Source: Mycolicibacterium agri (GTDB taxonomy: Bacteria > Actinomycetota > Actinomycetes > Mycobacteriales > Mycobacteriaceae). Taken from it: DNA of 64,000 bases. The stretch spans positions 62,001 through 126,000 of the forward strand of contig NZ_PDCP01000001.1 in assembly GCF_002553505.1 (NCBI RefSeq), read 5' to 3'. The notes under the pieces were generated by a model. It worked only from the letters and a program-made list of their open reading frames with translations. It searched no databases and was not told the origin of the DNA. This document shows, one piece after another, positions 20,203 through 32,069 of the stretch. The translations under genes were made by a program, and so were the position numbers. Numbering within the stretch: the stretch's first letter is position 1; every line of letters starts with the position of its first letter.

Positions 20203-20823
20203 ATGCCCAACACCAATCCCGTGACCGCTTGGAAGGCACTCAAGGAGGGTAACGAGCGCTTCGTCGCGGGTAAGCCTCTGCATCCCAGCCAGAGCATCCA
20301 ACACCGCTCCGCGCTGGCCGAGGGCCAGAAGCCGACCGCGGTGCTGTTCGGCTGCGCCGACAGCAGGGTGGCCGCCGAGATCATCTTCGACCAGGGCCTC
20401 GGCGACATGTTCGTGGTGCGCACGGCGGGCCACGTCATCGACAGCGCGGTGCTCGGGTCGATCGAGTACGCCGTCGAGGTGCTCAACGTCCCGCTGATCG
20501 TGGTGTTGGGCCACGACAGCTGCGGTGCGGTCACCGCAGCGCTCTCTGCGCTCGACGGCGGGGCTGTGCCCACCGGCTACGTCCGCGACGTCGTCGAACG
20601 GGTCACGCCGTCGATCCTGCTCGGCCGCCGCGACGGGCTGCACCGGGTCGACGAGTTCGAGGCAAGGCACGTCTCGGAGACGGTCGCCCAGTTGCGCGCC
20701 CGCTCGACCGCGGTCGCCGAACGCCTCGACGCGGGCGCGGTCGCGATCGCCGGTGTCACCTATCGGCTGGCCGACGGCAGGGCCGAACTGCGCGACCATC
20801 TGGGCGACATCGGCGAAGCCTGA
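20203..20823 (+). CDS. canB: Beta-class carbonic anhydrase
   Basis: The enzyme interconverts CO2 and bicarbonate. The 206-residue protein carries the zinc and gating residues at the same positions as M. tuberculosis Rv3588c: Cys51, Asp53, Arg55 (CADSR), His104 and Cys107 (GHDSC). The ATG at 20203 matches that protein's N-terminus (MPNTNPV); an in-frame ATG at 20194 is the alternative. A short GC hairpin (20833-20848) follows the stop. Confidence 0.95.
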   Translation: MPNTNPVTAWKALKEGNERFVAGKPLHPSQSIQHRSALAEGQKPTAVLFGCADSRVAAEIIFDQGLGDMFVVRTAGHVIDSAVLGSIEYAVEVLNVPLIVVLGHDSCGAVTAALSALDGGAVPTGYVRDVVERVTPSILLGRRDGLHRVDEFEARHVSETVAQLRARSTAVAERLDAGAVAIAGVTYRLADGRAELRDHLGDIGEA

Positions 20824-20881
20824 GTCCGACACGCCGAGTCACCTCGGCCGATTGTGCCTGACCTGGCTTTACCGTGATGCT

Positions 20882-21664
20882 GTGCTGGATCTAGAGCCGC
20901 AAGGCCCATTGCCCCCGCAGATCTACTGGCGGCGTAGGGCGCTTGCGTTGGGCATCGCGGTGCTCGTCATCGGGGTCATCGCCGCAACCGTGGTGATGGT
21001 CGTCATGAAGTCGTCCGGCGCCGAGACGAAGAACGCCGAGGAAGCCCCCGCACCCACCCCTGCCGCGACGCCGACCCCGCTGCCCGGCGAGAACCCCGAG
21101 GTCAAGACGCCCATCATGCCGCCGGCCGCCAACGCCCCCGCGCCGACGCCGACGCCGACCGCCGCCGTCACACCGCCGCCGGTGCTGCAGGAGGGCGACG
21201 ACTGCCCCGACTCCACGCTGGCCGTCAAGGGCATCACCAGCCAGCCCGACTACGTGGTCGGCGACCAGCCGAAGTTCACCATGGTCGTCACCAACATCGG
21301 CCTGGTGGCCTGCAAGCGCGACGTGGGCGCCGCCGTCCTCGCGGCCTACGTCTACAGCCTGGACAACACCCGGTTGTGGTCCAACCTGGACTGCGCGCCG
21401 TCCAACGAGACACTGGTCAAGACGTTCAACCCCGGCGAGCAGGTGACCACCGAGGTGACCTGGACCGGTATGGGCTCGGCGCCGGGATGCCCGCTGCCGC
21501 GCCAGCCGATCGGGCCCGGCACCTACAACCTGATGGTGCAGCTGGGCAATCTGCGCTCCGCGCCGGTGCCGTTCATCCTGTCCGAGCCCGCACAGCAGGG
21601 CGAGAACCCCGCGCCCCCCGAGGGCACACCGCACGTGACGGATTCGCCCGCGACGCCGGGCTGA
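20882..21664 (+). CDS. Membrane-anchored extracytoplasmic protein (Rv3587c-like)
   Basis: The 260-residue protein has a short cytoplasmic N-terminus, one membrane helix (about residues 20-42), a Pro/Thr/Ala-rich linker (about 47-100) and a compact C-terminal domain containing four cysteines (DDCPDS, VACKRD, LDCAPS, APGCPLPRQ) likely to form disulfides outside the membrane. The fold looks immunoglobulin-like (TMVVTNIG...EVTWTGMG). TACCGT lies 6 bases before the GTG start, fitting a leaderless transcript. It matches Rv3587c in order and layout. Function unknown; a cell-envelope role is likely. Confidence 0.85.
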   Translation: MLDLEPQGPLPPQIYWRRRALALGIAVLVIGVIAATVVMVVMKSSGAETKNAEEAPAPTPAATPTPLPGENPEVKTPIMPPAANAPAPTPTPTAAVTPPPVLQEGDDCPDSTLAVKGITSQPDYVVGDQPKFTMVVTNIGLVACKRDVGAAVLAAYVYSLDNTRLWSNLDCAPSNETLVKTFNPGEQVTTEVTWTGMGSAPGCPLPRQPIGPGTYNLMVQLGNLRSAPVPFILSEPAQQGENPAPPEGTPHVTDSPATPG

Positions 21665-21675
21665 GCGGTAAGCGG

Positions 21676-22785
21676 TTAAGCCAGCCGGTCGGCGATCGTC
21701 GACTCCGCCAGCGCCGACAATCCCTCGCGGATGTGGCGCGCCCACATCGAGCCGATGCCCTCCACCGACTGCAGATCGCTCGCGCTGGCCGCCAGCAGCC
21801 CCTGCAGCGAGCCGAACGAGCGCACCAGCAGATCGACGTGGGCGAACTGCAGACGCGGGATGCCGGCCATGGCGCGGTAGCCGCGTGAACTCATCGCCGA
21901 GTCCTGCGCCTCCGCGGTGGACGGATAGCCGAAAACCCTTGCCAGCGTTGTGAAGTCGAGCAGCTCGTTGTCCGAGAGGCTGTCCAGCTCCTCTAGTGTG
22001 GCGCGCACCTGCGCCGTCGACGGCGGGTCGGGGTTGGCGTGATAGTCGCGCACGATCAGCTCGCGCGCGGTGTCGTTGTCGCCGACCAACTCCTCGAGTT
22101 GAAGCTTGAGCTGACGGCCGTCGGTGCCGAGTTCGACGACGTCGGAATCGATTTCGAGGCTGATTCGGCGCACCATCTCCAGGCGTTGCACCACCGTCAT
22201 CACGTCGCGCAGGGTGACGAAGTCCTCGATCTCGGCGGTCGACAGCTGCCTGCTCACCTCGTCCAGCCGGGACTTGTACCGCTCCAGCGTGGCGATGGTC
22301 TGGTTGGCCCGCGACAGGATGGTCGCCGAGTCGGGCACCACGTGCCGCTCGCCGGCCACATACACCGTCACGATGCTCATCGAATGGCTAACGGAGATAA
22401 CGGGATAGCCGGTCTGGATCGCGGTGCGCTCGGCCGAGCGGTGCCGGGTGCCTGACTCGTCGGTCGGTATCGACGGGTCGGGCACCAGCTGCACGTTGGC
22501 GCGCAGGATTCGGGTGCCGTCGCTGGACAGCACCACGGCGCCGTCCATCTTGGACAGCTCCCGCAGCCGCGTCGGCGCGTAGCGGATGTCGAGCACGAAG
22601 CCGCCGTCGCAGATGGCCTCGACGCTGTCGTCGTAGCCGAGCACGATCAGCGCGCCCGTGCGGCCGCGCAGGATGCGTTCCAGGCCGTCGCGCAGCGCGG
22701 TGCCCGGTGCCAGCCTGCCGATGGTCTCGCGCAGCGTCGGGCGGGCCAGCTGCACCACGTTGCGACGGCTGGACTTCACCGCCAT
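21676..22785 (-). CDS. disA: Diadenylate cyclase DisA
   Basis: DisA makes cyclic di-AMP from two ATP and scans DNA for damage. The 369-residue protein has an N-terminal DAC domain with the DGA motif (KMDGAVV, about residues 79-85) and the RHR motif (GTRHRSAE, about 112-119), a helical middle, and a C-terminal helix-hairpin-helix DNA-binding domain ([19 protein letters not shown]). It lies 24 bases downstream of radA in the same direction, the conserved radA-disA operon; RadA is a known partner of DisA. Confidence 0.97.
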   Translation of the reverse strand: MAVKSSRRNVVQLARPTLRETIGRLAPGTALRDGLERILRGRTGALIVLGYDDSVEAICDGGFVLDIRYAPTRLRELSKMDGAVVLSSDGTRILRANVQLVPDPSIPTDESGTRHRSAERTAIQTGYPVISVSHSMSIVTVYVAGERHVVPDSATILSRANQTIATLERYKSRLDEVSRQLSTAEIEDFVTLRDVMTVVQRLEMVRRISLEIDSDVVELGTDGRQLKLQLEELVGDNDTARELIVRDYHANPDPPSTAQVRATLEELDSLSDNELLDFTTLARVFGYPSTAEAQDSAMSSRGYRAMAGIPRLQFAHVDLLVRSFGSLQGLLAASASDLQSVEGIGSMWARHIREGLSALAESTIADRLA

Positions 22786-22809
22786 GGCCCCTCCTCGAAG
22801 CGGCCCCGC

Positions 22810-24183
22810 TTACCCGCTGTTGTTGCTGACATCCCGCAGCACCCTCATCGCCGCGGTGATGTTGTCGGCCGCTATCGCCCGTAAGCCTATCGGCACGGTT
22901 TGGACGCCGGGCGGAACTATCGCGCATGTGAATCCGAGCCGGGCCGCCTCGGCAAGGCGCCGCTCCATGCCGCTGACCCGTCGAAGGTCGCCGGCCAGGC
23001 CCACTTCACCGATCGCGACGACCGTCGTCGGCAGGGGTAGATCGACGTAGGCCGACGCGATGGCCAGCGCGACGGCCAGATCCGACGACGGGTCGGTCAA
23101 CCGCATCCCGCCGACGGTGGACAGATAGATGTCGCACGGGCCGACCCGCAGATGGGCCCGCTTCTCCAGCACCGCGGCGATCATCGCCGCGCGGGACGAG
23201 TCGATGCCGCTGACCGCCCGCCGCGGCGTGCCCGTCGGCGCCGCGATAAGCGCCTGCACTTCACCGATGAGCGGACGCTTGCCGTCGAGTGTCACGGTGA
23301 CAGCGGTGCCGGAAACCGGTGCGGGACGCTGATCCAGAAATAGCCCGGACGGGTCGGCGACGCATTCGATTCCGTTGTCGTGCAACATGAAACAGCCGAC
23401 CTCGTCGGCGGCGCCGAACCGGTTCTTGACGCCGCGCACCATCCGCAGCGACGACGTCTTGTCGCCTTCGAAATGCAGCACGACGTCGACGAGGTGTTCC
23501 AGCGAGCGCGGCCCGGCGATGGCGCCGTCCTTGGTCACATGGCCGACCAGGATGATGGCCACGCCGGTGGTCTTCGCCGTCATCGTCAACGCCGTCGTCA
23601 CCGCGCGCACCTGGGTGACACCGCCCGTGACGCCGTCGGCCTCCGTCGTCGACATGGTCTGCACCGAGTCGACCACCACAAGCGTCGGCCGCACCTCGTC
23701 GATGTGGCCCAGCGCGGTCTGCAGATCCGACTCCGCCGCCAAGAAGACGTCGTCGTGAGCGCAGCCGGTGCGCTCGGCGCGCATCCGGATCTGGCCCGCA
23801 GACTCCTCGCCGGACAGGTACAGCGCACGTCGGCCCGACTCCGCCCACCGACTGGCCACCTCGAGCAGCAGCGTCGACTTGCCCACCCCCGGATCGCCGG
23901 CGAGCAGGGTCACCGAGCCCGGCACGATGCCCCCGCCGAGCACGCGGTCGAGTTCACTGACGCCGGTGGGGAAGTGCTTGGTGGTGCTGGGATCGATCGA
24001 ACTGAGCGGCACGGCCGGGGTCGTCGGAGCGACGGTTCTGCGGGCCGCGACGCCGTTGACGGTGGCCAGCACGGCGACTTCGTCAACGGTGCCCCAGGTG
24101 CCGCAATCCGGGCAGCGGCCAACCCATTTCGCGGTGACGTGATGGCACTCCGAGCAGCGGTATTGCGAGCGTGCCTTGGCCAC
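22810..24183 (-). CDS. radA: DNA repair protein RadA
   Basis: RadA is a RecA-like branch-migration ATPase in recombination. The 457-residue protein has an N-terminal zinc finger (CSEC...CPDC, residues 9-27), Walker A GDPGVGKS (about 97-104), the RadA-specific KNRFG motif (about 258-262) and a C-terminal Lon-like domain. The GTG start has TACCGT 6 bases upstream on the minus strand (24190-24195), indicating a leaderless mRNA and an operon promoter for radA-disA independent of lpqE. Confidence 0.96.
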   Translation of the reverse strand: MAKARSQYRCSECHHVTAKWVGRCPDCGTWGTVDEVAVLATVNGVAARRTVAPTTPAVPLSSIDPSTTKHFPTGVSELDRVLGGGIVPGSVTLLAGDPGVGKSTLLLEVASRWAESGRRALYLSGEESAGQIRMRAERTGCAHDDVFLAAESDLQTALGHIDEVRPTLVVVDSVQTMSTTEADGVTGGVTQVRAVTTALTMTAKTTGVAIILVGHVTKDGAIAGPRSLEHLVDVVLHFEGDKTSSLRMVRGVKNRFGAADEVGCFMLHDNGIECVADPSGLFLDQRPAPVSGTAVTVTLDGKRPLIGEVQALIAAPTGTPRRAVSGIDSSRAAMIAAVLEKRAHLRVGPCDIYLSTVGGMRLTDPSSDLAVALAIASAYVDLPLPTTVVAIGEVGLAGDLRRVSGMERRLAEAARLGFTCAIVPPGVQTVPIGLRAIAADNITAAMRVLRDVSNNSG

Positions 24184-24227
24184 GCAGTGACGGTATCTGC
24201 CGCTACCGACAGATCCGGTCAGATCCG

Positions 24228-24815
24228 TTAGTGATGGCCGCCCGTGTCGCCGCCGGATCCGCCACTGGAGCCGCGCTCGCGCCCCTCGCTCGCCGAAATC
24301 GGCACGGCGACGGTGACCTCGCCGGCCTTCTCGAACGTGAACGTGAAGTTGTACGTCAGGCCGTTGGTGACCGGCTTGCTCAGGTCGACGGTCGCCTTGG
24401 CGGCGGTGGCCCGTTCGGCCTGCTCGAGCGCGGAGATTGTGCTCTCCTCGCGGCTGACCTCAAGTACGTCCATGGGCTGCAGCGTGAGATCACCGGTCAG
24501 CCTGACGGTTCCGACGTCGGACGTGACCCGCACCAGCTTGTCCGCCACGTCGGGCGAATCGTTGGTCGCGACGAACACCAGAGGTACCTCGGTGCCCGGC
24601 TCCAGGAAGTCGCTGTCCTGGTCGGCCCTCATGTGCACATTGCGCAGCGCGACGGTGTCGCTGACGTTGGCCGCGGCCCCGTTGACCGCCGCCTGTTGGG
24701 TCGCGGTCTGGGAGATCTGCCCGGCCCCGCAACCGGCCAAGGCCGTCGCGGCGGCCACACCGCACGCGGCGACGGCCGCGGTGATGAGGGACCTACGCGG
24801 TTTGAAGCGTTTCAC
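24228..24815 (-). CDS. lpqE: Lipoprotein LpqE
   Basis: This 195-residue exported lipoprotein has a basic N-terminus (MKRFKPRR), hydrophobic core and a perfect lipobox LAGC, then [11 protein letters not shown], which with the rest closely resembles M. tuberculosis LpqE (Rv3584). The body is beta-rich ([17 protein letters not shown]) and ends in a Gly/Ser/His tail. I chose the GTG at 24815 because AGGAGG (24825-24830) lies 9 bases upstream; the GTG at 24821 is too close and the ATG at 24848 has no site. Family function is not established; related proteins have been suggested to act in copper handling. Confidence 0.9.
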   Translation of the reverse strand: MKRFKPRRSLITAAVAACGVAAATALAGCGAGQISQTATQQAAVNGAAANVSDTVALRNVHMRADQDSDFLEPGTEVPLVFVATNDSPDVADKLVRVTSDVGTVRLTGDLTLQPMDVLEVSREESTISALEQAERATAAKATVDLSKPVTNGLTYNFTFTFEKAGEVTVAVPISASEGRERGSSGGSGGDTGGHH

Positions 24816-25619
<804 letters not shown>

Positions 25620-25622
25620 CGG

Positions 25623-26288
25623 ATGAGCACGGTCGCCGTTGTACCGGCCGCAGGGTCCGGCGAACGGTTAGCCGCAGGCGCGCCGAAAGCCTTCGTCAAT
25701 TTGGGCGGTCGTCCGATGCTGGAGCATGCCCTCGACGGGCTGCGCAACTCCGGTGTCGTCGACTCCATCGTCGTCGCCGTCCCGCCCAACCGCACCGATC
25801 AGGCCAAGCTGGTGTTCGGCGGTGACGCCGTCATCGTCGCGGGCGGAGCCGACCGCGCCGAGTCGGTCCGGTTGGCGCTGGCGGCTGTCGACGACGCCGA
25901 GTTCGTGCTCGTGCACGACGCCGCCAGGGCGCTCACACCGCCGTCATTGATCGCGCGGGTGGTGGCCGCGCTTCGATCGGGGCACGACGCGGTGATACCC
26001 GGGCTGCCCGTCAGCGACACCATCAAGGCCGTCGACGCCAACGGCGTCGTGCTCGGCACCCCGGAACGGGCCGGCCTGCGGGCGGTGCAGACGCCGCAGG
26101 GCTTCCGCACCGACCTGCTGCGCCGCGCCTACGAGCGGGCCGCGGCGGGCGGGTTCACCGACGACGCCTCGGTGGTGGAGATGACGGGTGCGCCGGTGCA
26201 AGTCGTCGACGGCGACCCGCTGGCCTTCAAGATCACCACGCCGAACGATCTGCTGCTGGCCGAGACCCTGCTGGAGCGCGGCGCGTGA
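25623..26288 (+). CDS. ispD: 2-C-methyl-D-erythritol 4-phosphate cytidylyltransferase
   Basis: IspD makes CDP-methylerythritol from MEP and CTP in the non-mevalonate isoprenoid pathway. The 221-residue protein shows the CTP-binding loop AAGSGERL with a Lys in APKAF (residues 9-23), VHDAAR (about 98-103) and the FTDDASVVE motif (about 178-186). The stop overlaps the ispF start by four bases. Length and motifs are normal. Confidence 0.97.
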   Translation: MSTVAVVPAAGSGERLAAGAPKAFVNLGGRPMLEHALDGLRNSGVVDSIVVAVPPNRTDQAKLVFGGDAVIVAGGADRAESVRLALAAVDDAEFVLVHDAARALTPPSLIARVVAALRSGHDAVIPGLPVSDTIKAVDANGVVLGTPERAGLRAVQTPQGFRTDLLRRAYERAAAGGFTDDASVVEMTGAPVQVVDGDPLAFKITTPNDLLLAETLLERGA

Positions 26289-26761
26289 GCACACCGAGGG
26301 TCGGCCTCGGCACCGATGTGCACCCGATCGAGGCGGGCAGGCCGTGCTGGCTGCTGGGGCTGAGGTTCGAAGGCGTCGACGGCTGCGCCGGTCACTCCGA
26401 CGGCGACGTCGCCGCCCACGCGCTGTGCGACGCCCTGCTCAGTGCTGCGGGGCTGGGCGACATCGGCGAGGTGTTCGGCACCGACGACCCGCGCTGGGCG
26501 GGGGTGAGCGGCGCGGACATGCTCGGCCACGTGCACGGCCTGCTCCGCGCGGAGGGCTTCCGCGTGGGCAATGCCGCCGTCCAGGTGATCGGTAACAGGC
26601 CCAAGGTGGGGCCGCGGCGGGCCGAGGCGCAGCGGCTGCTCTCGTCGCTGCTGGGGGCCCCTGTGTCGGTTTCGGCCACCACCACCGACGGGCTCGGATT
26701 GACCGGCCGCGGCGAGGGATTGGCCGCCATCGCGACCGCTTTGCTCGTGGTCGCGGAATAG
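26285..26761 (+). CDS. ispF: 2-C-methyl-D-erythritol 2,4-cyclodiphosphate synthase
   Basis: IspF converts CDP-ME 2-phosphate to MEcPP with release of CMP. The 158-residue protein has the metal-binding GTDVHPIE (Asp and His, residues 9-16), [15 protein letters not shown] (about 39-53) and [14 protein letters not shown] (about 136-149), all hallmarks. It is translationally coupled to ispD. The intermediate enzyme IspE is not encoded here. Confidence 0.97.
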   Translation: MSTPRVGLGTDVHPIEAGRPCWLLGLRFEGVDGCAGHSDGDVAAHALCDALLSAAGLGDIGEVFGTDDPRWAGVSGADMLGHVHGLLRAEGFRVGNAAVQVIGNRPKVGPRRAEAQRLLSSLLGAPVSVSATTTDGLGLTGRGEGLAAIATALLVVAE

Positions 26762-26766
26762 GCCGG

Positions 26767-26780
26767 TAAGCTGGCCCGTC

Positions 26781-26781
<1 letters not shown>
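26767..26781 (+). promoter_or_regulatory. Predicted leaderless promoter of cysS
   Basis: TAAGCT at 26767-26772 lies 8 bases before the cysS GTG. Box, spacing and most spacer bases match the lysS promoter at 7322. It lies in the 19-base gap after ispF, giving cysS its own start of transcription. Confidence 0.55.
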
Positions 26782-28186
<1,405 letters not shown>

Positions 28187-28187
<1 letters not shown>

Positions 28188-29125
28188 TGGCCGGCAACTC
28201 TCGACGCCGGGGCGCGGTGCGCAAACCCGGCACCAAGAAGGGGCCGAAGGTCGGCTCGGGCGGAGTCCGTCGGCGCGGGCTCGAGGGCCGCGGCGCCACG
28301 CCGCCCGCGCACATGCGGCCCAACCATCCGGCCGCCAAGCGCGCGGCCAAGGCGCAGCAGCGCCGCCAGCAGCAGCGGCGCACCGACGACAACGAGATCG
28401 TGCTCGGCCGCAACCCGGTGCTGGAGTGCCTGCGCGCCGGCGTGCCCGCGACCGCCCTGTACGTCGTGTTGGGGGCCGAAGCAGACGAGCGGCTGACCGA
28501 ATCCGTGCGCCGCGCCGCCGACGCGGGAATCTCGATCCTCGAGGTGCCGCGCAGCGATCTGGACCGGATCAGCGCCAACGGCTTGCACCAGGGCATCGCG
28601 CTGCAGGTGCCGCCGTACGAGCACGCCCACCCCGACGACCTGCTGGCGGCCGCGACGACCGACGTCAGGCCCGCGCTGCTGGTGGCGCTGGACAACATCT
28701 CAGATCCGCGCAACCTCGGCGCGATCGTGCGGTCGGTGGCCGGGTTCGGCGGCCACGGCGTGCTGATCCCGCAGCGCCGGTCGGCGTCGGTCACCGCGGT
28801 GGCGTGGCGGACCAGCGCGGGCGCGGCGGCCCGGCTGCCGGTGGCGCGGGCCACGAATCTGAATCGGACACTGAAGAATTGGCGCGACGCCGGTCTGCAG
28901 GTGGTCGGTCTCGACGCCAACAGCGACTTCACCATCGACCAGCTCGACGGCACCGATCCGACGGTGGTGGTCGTCGGTTCGGAGGGCAAGGGCCTGTCGC
29001 GGCTGGTTCGGGAGAACTGCGACGCGATCGTGTCCATCCCGATGGCGGGCCCGACGGAGTCGCTGAACGCCTCGGTGGCCGCCGGTGTGGTGCTCGCCGA
29101 AATCGCCCGCCAGCGCAGGGGTTAG
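28187..29125 (+). CDS. rlmB: 23S rRNA 2'-O-methyltransferase, RlmB/TrmH (SPOUT) family
   Basis: The 312-residue protein has a basic, probably disordered N-terminal extension (about 65 residues rich in Arg, Lys, Gly), a SpoU substrate-binding domain beginning [13 protein letters not shown], and the SPOUT methyltransferase domain with the three knot motifs [15 protein letters not shown] (about 168-182), [11 protein letters not shown] (about 261-271) and [19 protein letters not shown] (about 285-303). Family members methylate the ribose of guanosine 2251; M. tuberculosis Rv3579c is the orthologue. It is coupled to cysS and converges with arsB over four bases. Confidence 0.93.
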
Positions 29126-30363
29126 CGGCCGAACAGCGCCAGCCCCAGCCACAGCCCTAGCACGCCCGCGAGCAGCGTCAGCGGCGTCGTCACCAGGCCG
29201 ACCCGGCTGAACTCGCGGAACCCCGCCGGAATGTCCTGGCGAACCACGCTGCGCCACAACAGGTTTGCCAGCGAGCCCACGTAGGTGAGGTTTGGTCCGA
29301 CGTTGACCCCGATCAGCATCGCCATCACGGCGGGCGGCCCGGACGTCGCCAGCAGCGGCAGCAGCACCAGCACGGCGGGCAGATTGTTGACGACATTGCT
29401 CAGCACCGCGGCCACCGCGGCGATGCCGAGCAGGGCGAGAAGCGTTGTGCCGTCCGGCAACAGGGCACGCATGACGGAATCGAGGCCGTGCAGCATCACT
29501 CCGTCGACGACCACTCCGAGACATAGCACGAAGATCAGGAACGGCACGTCGGCAGCCGCGGCGATGTCCGCGATCGACGTGTCCCGCCGCGCCAGCGCCC
29601 GCACACCGAGAACGACGGCGCCGGCCAGCGCGGCCCACGCCGGCGACAAGCCGAGCGCGGACACCACGGCGAACCCGGCCAACGTCAGCGCCAGCACCGC
29701 GAGCACGAACACCGGCACTCTCGTCGTATCCGCGGACGGCTCCGGATGCGGCCTGGCGGCCAGCTCGCGCCTGAAAAGCCAGCGCAGCAGCAGGAATTCG
29801 ACCGCGACGGCGGCCAACCAGGCCGGCGCCATGACCGCGGTGAAATGCAGAAACGACAGTCCAACGGCGGTGAACGCCAGCAGATTGGTCAGGTTTGACA
29901 CCGGCAGCAGCAGCGACGCGGTGTTGGCCAGGTGCGCGGTCGCATAGGCGTGCGGCCGGGCCGGTACCCACAGTGCGCGCGCGGTGGCCAGCACCACGGG
30001 GGTCAGAAGCACGACCGTCGCGTCCAGGCTCAGCACCGCGGTCGTCACCGCGCCGATGACGAAGACCTTCGCCAACAGCTGTCGAGTGTCCCCGTTGGCC
30101 GACTTCGCCATGGCCGCACCTGCCGCACGGAACAAACCCTCGTCGTCGCACAGTTGCGCCAGCACCAGCACCGCGGCGAGGAACCCCACCACGGGCAGCA
30201 AGCGCTGCACGTCGTCGACGGCGGCGTGCAACGGCACCACATCGGAGGCCACCAGCAGGACGGCCGCCGGTATCGCGGCGACGGCCTCGGGCCAGCCCCG
30301 CGGCTTGATCATCGCAAATGCCAGCACGACGACAAGCGCCGCCAGCGCGAGGATCAGTTCCAC
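29122..30363 (-). CDS. ArsB/NhaD-type (ion transporter superfamily) membrane protein
   Basis: The 413-residue protein has about 11 membrane segments and the motifs of the ArsB/CitM superfamily ([18 protein letters not shown], about residues 132-149; [16 protein letters not shown], about 320-335; [19 protein letters not shown], about 350-368). It resembles M. tuberculosis Rv3578 (annotated arsB2). It may export arsenite or another anion, but there is no arsR or arsC nearby, so the substrate is uncertain. The GTG at 30363 overlaps the end of the MBL gene by 10 bases, placing it last in the pxpA-MBL-arsB operon. Confidence 0.87.
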   Translation of the reverse strand: MELILALAALVVVLAFAMIKPRGWPEAVAAIPAAVLLVASDVVPLHAAVDDVQRLLPVVGFLAAVLVLAQLCDDEGLFRAAGAAMAKSANGDTRQLLAKVFVIGAVTTAVLSLDATVVLLTPVVLATARALWVPARPHAYATAHLANTASLLLPVSNLTNLLAFTAVGLSFLHFTAVMAPAWLAAVAVEFLLLRWLFRRELAARPHPEPSADTTRVPVFVLAVLALTLAGFAVVSALGLSPAWAALAGAVVLGVRALARRDTSIADIAAAADVPFLIFVLCLGVVVDGVMLHGLDSVMRALLPDGTTLLALLGIAAVAAVLSNVVNNLPAVLVLLPLLATSGPPAVMAMLIGVNVGPNLTYVGSLANLLWRSVVRQDIPAGFREFSRVGLVTTPLTLLAGVLGLWLGLALFGR

Positions 30364-31283
30364 GGGTCGGCACGCTGCCACAGCGTCGGCAGATGCAGCG
30401 CCACACCGTCCTCGGCGGCCAGCGCGCCGAGTACCCGCATCGAGACATCGAGATCGTCTGCGGCATAAGGCAGAGCACGCAGCGGCTTGCTCAGCGGCCG
30501 GAAGAAGTCGTCCCAGTGGGTGAGCACGACGCGGCGCGCGCCGACGGTGCGCACCGTCTCGGTCCAGTAGTCGACGAGGTAGCGCTGCGGCTGCACGCCG
30601 AGCTGCCCGACACCCAGATACACCACCTCGGCGCGGTGCCCGGCCAGCGCGCCGGCCACGAAGCCTGCGCTGCCGACGATCAGCAGCCGCCGATCCGACG
30701 GGCGGTGGCGCACCAGCGTCGACCACGCCTCGCCGCACTTGTAGGCCGACGCCTTCACCGGCGGCGTCACGGGCGCGGTGATCGCGCCGGGGAACCGGTC
30801 CGGCGGGCAGTGTCCTGTCTCGATGAGCGTGACGTCGTAGGCGCCGAGCGTGACGGATTCGCCTGTGGCCGCGACGGTCACGCGGTCCTGGAGCAGTCCG
30901 CCGCCGATGCCGACGTGCGCGGCCGAGCGGCCGCCGACGATCCTGGCGCCGGTACGCTGCGCGACGACGGCCGAGTCCATCGCATGGTCGTAGTGGGTGT
31001 GCACGGGCAGCACCGCTTCCACTTGATCCGTGCGGTGCACGCCCAGCCGGGCCAGGCCGTCGTCGATGCGTTCCGCCGATGGCGCGATGCGGCCCAGTCC
31101 GACGGCGGCCAGGGGTGGCCGCGAGAAGAAGCCGTCGGTCATCAGCGCAGAGACGCCGTCGTCGACGAGCATCGTGGTGACGCCCGCCCAGGTCACCGTC
31201 AGCGGCGCATCATCGACCGCCGAGGGCACGTCGAAGCGGGCGGCGTAGTTAGCGAGGTCGGGCCGCCCCGGCTTGAGGCGCAT
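30354..31283 (-). CDS. MBL-fold metallo-hydrolase
   Basis: The 309-residue protein has the metallo-beta-lactamase core: WAGVTTMLVDDGVSALMTDGFF (about residues 32-53) and the dinuclear metal motif HTHYDHAMDS (about 95-104), with further ligands in ETGHCPPD (about 155) and LTHWDDFF (about 263). It resembles Rv3577 and UlaG-like lactonases. The stop overlaps the arsB-like gene and the start abuts the pxpA stop, so all three are co-transcribed. Substrate not known. Confidence 0.88.
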   Translation of the reverse strand: MRLKPGRPDLANYAARFDVPSAVDDAPLTVTWAGVTTMLVDDGVSALMTDGFFSRPPLAAVGLGRIAPSAERIDDGLARLGVHRTDQVEAVLPVHTHYDHAMDSAVVAQRTGARIVGGRSAAHVGIGGGLLQDRVTVAATGESVTLGAYDVTLIETGHCPPDRFPGAITAPVTPPVKASAYKCGEAWSTLVRHRPSDRRLLIVGSAGFVAGALAGHRAEVVYLGVGQLGVQPQRYLVDYWTETVRTVGARRVVLTHWDDFFRPLSKPLRALPYAADDLDVSMRVLGALAAEDGVALHLPTLWQRADPWN

Positions 31284-32041
31284 CAGGCGAACGGCGCCAG
31301 CAGAACGCCCTCCGTGAGCAGGCGCTCACGAACGGCGGTGGCGATCTGTACGGCGTCCCGCGAATCACCATGTACGCAAATCGATTCCACCGTGATCGGG
31401 ATGGTCGACCCGTCGACGGCGACGACGCGTCCGGACTGCACCATCATCGCCACCCGCTCGGCGATCTCGTCGGGGTCGTGCAGCACGGCGTTGCGTTCCC
31501 GACGGGACACCAGCTGGCCGTCGGGCCGGTACGAGCGGTCCGCGAACGCCTCGGGCACCGTGCGCAGCCCGAGCCGCTCCGCCTCAGTGAAGAACACCGA
31601 TCCGGACAGGCCGAGCACCGCAAGGCCGGGGTCGACGGCGTGCACGGCCTCGGCGACGGCGCGGGCCTGGTCGCGGTTGTTGACCACCGCGTTGTACAGC
31701 GCGCCATGCGGTTTGACATAGACGACGGATGAGCCCGCGGCGTGCGCAAGCGACTGCAGCGCGCCGATCTGGTAGATGACGTCGGCGGTCAACTCCGCCG
31801 GTGTGACGTCGATGAAGCGTCGGCCGAAGCCGGCCAGGTCGCGGTATCCGACCTGCGCGCCGATCCGCACGCCCTGCTTGACGGCCTGCTCGCAGCTGTG
31901 CCGCAGGGTGACCGGGTCACCGGCGTGGAAACCACACGCGACGTTCGCGCTGGTGACCAGGGTGAGCATCGCGTCGTCGTCACCCATCTGCCAAGCCCCG
32001 AAGCTTTCACCCAGGTCGGCGTTGAGATCGACGGACACCAT
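31283..32041 (-). CDS. pxpA: 5-oxoprolinase subunit A (LamB/YcsF family)
   Basis: PxpA, with PxpB and PxpC, hydrolyses 5-oxoproline to glutamate with ATP. The 252-residue protein opens with the family signature VDLNADLGESFGAWQMGDD, followed by ANVACGFHAGDP (about residues 32-43) and YVKPHGALYN (about 107-116). PxpB and PxpC are not in the window, so this is an orphan copy, unless the partners lie elsewhere. TAGGCT lies 6 bases before the ATG on the minus strand (32048-32053), suggesting a leaderless operon-leading transcript. It diverges from the rhodanese gene. Confidence 0.92.
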   Translation of the reverse strand: MVSVDLNADLGESFGAWQMGDDDAMLTLVTSANVACGFHAGDPVTLRHSCEQAVKQGVRIGAQVGYRDLAGFGRRFIDVTPAELTADVIYQIGALQSLAHAAGSSVVYVKPHGALYNAVVNNRDQARAVAEAVHAVDPGLAVLGLSGSVFFTEAERLGLRTVPEAFADRSYRPDGQLVSRRERNAVLHDPDEIAERVAMMVQSGRVVAVDGSTIPITVESICVHGDSRDAVQIATAVRERLLTEGVLLAPFA

Positions 32042-32069
32042 ACCGCCAGCCTAATGGCACTGTGGTGGT

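Noticed and set aside
20833..20848. GCCGAG-TCAC-CTCGGC hairpin after canB, considered as a terminator
   Set aside because: Only six pairs and no T run; too weak to list as a separate feature.
28700..30478. Nearly 600-codon minus-strand frame across rlmB and the ArsB-like gene
   Set aside because: Product is Arg/Ala/Gly-rich with no motif, and it is out of frame with the clear membrane protein read from 30363.
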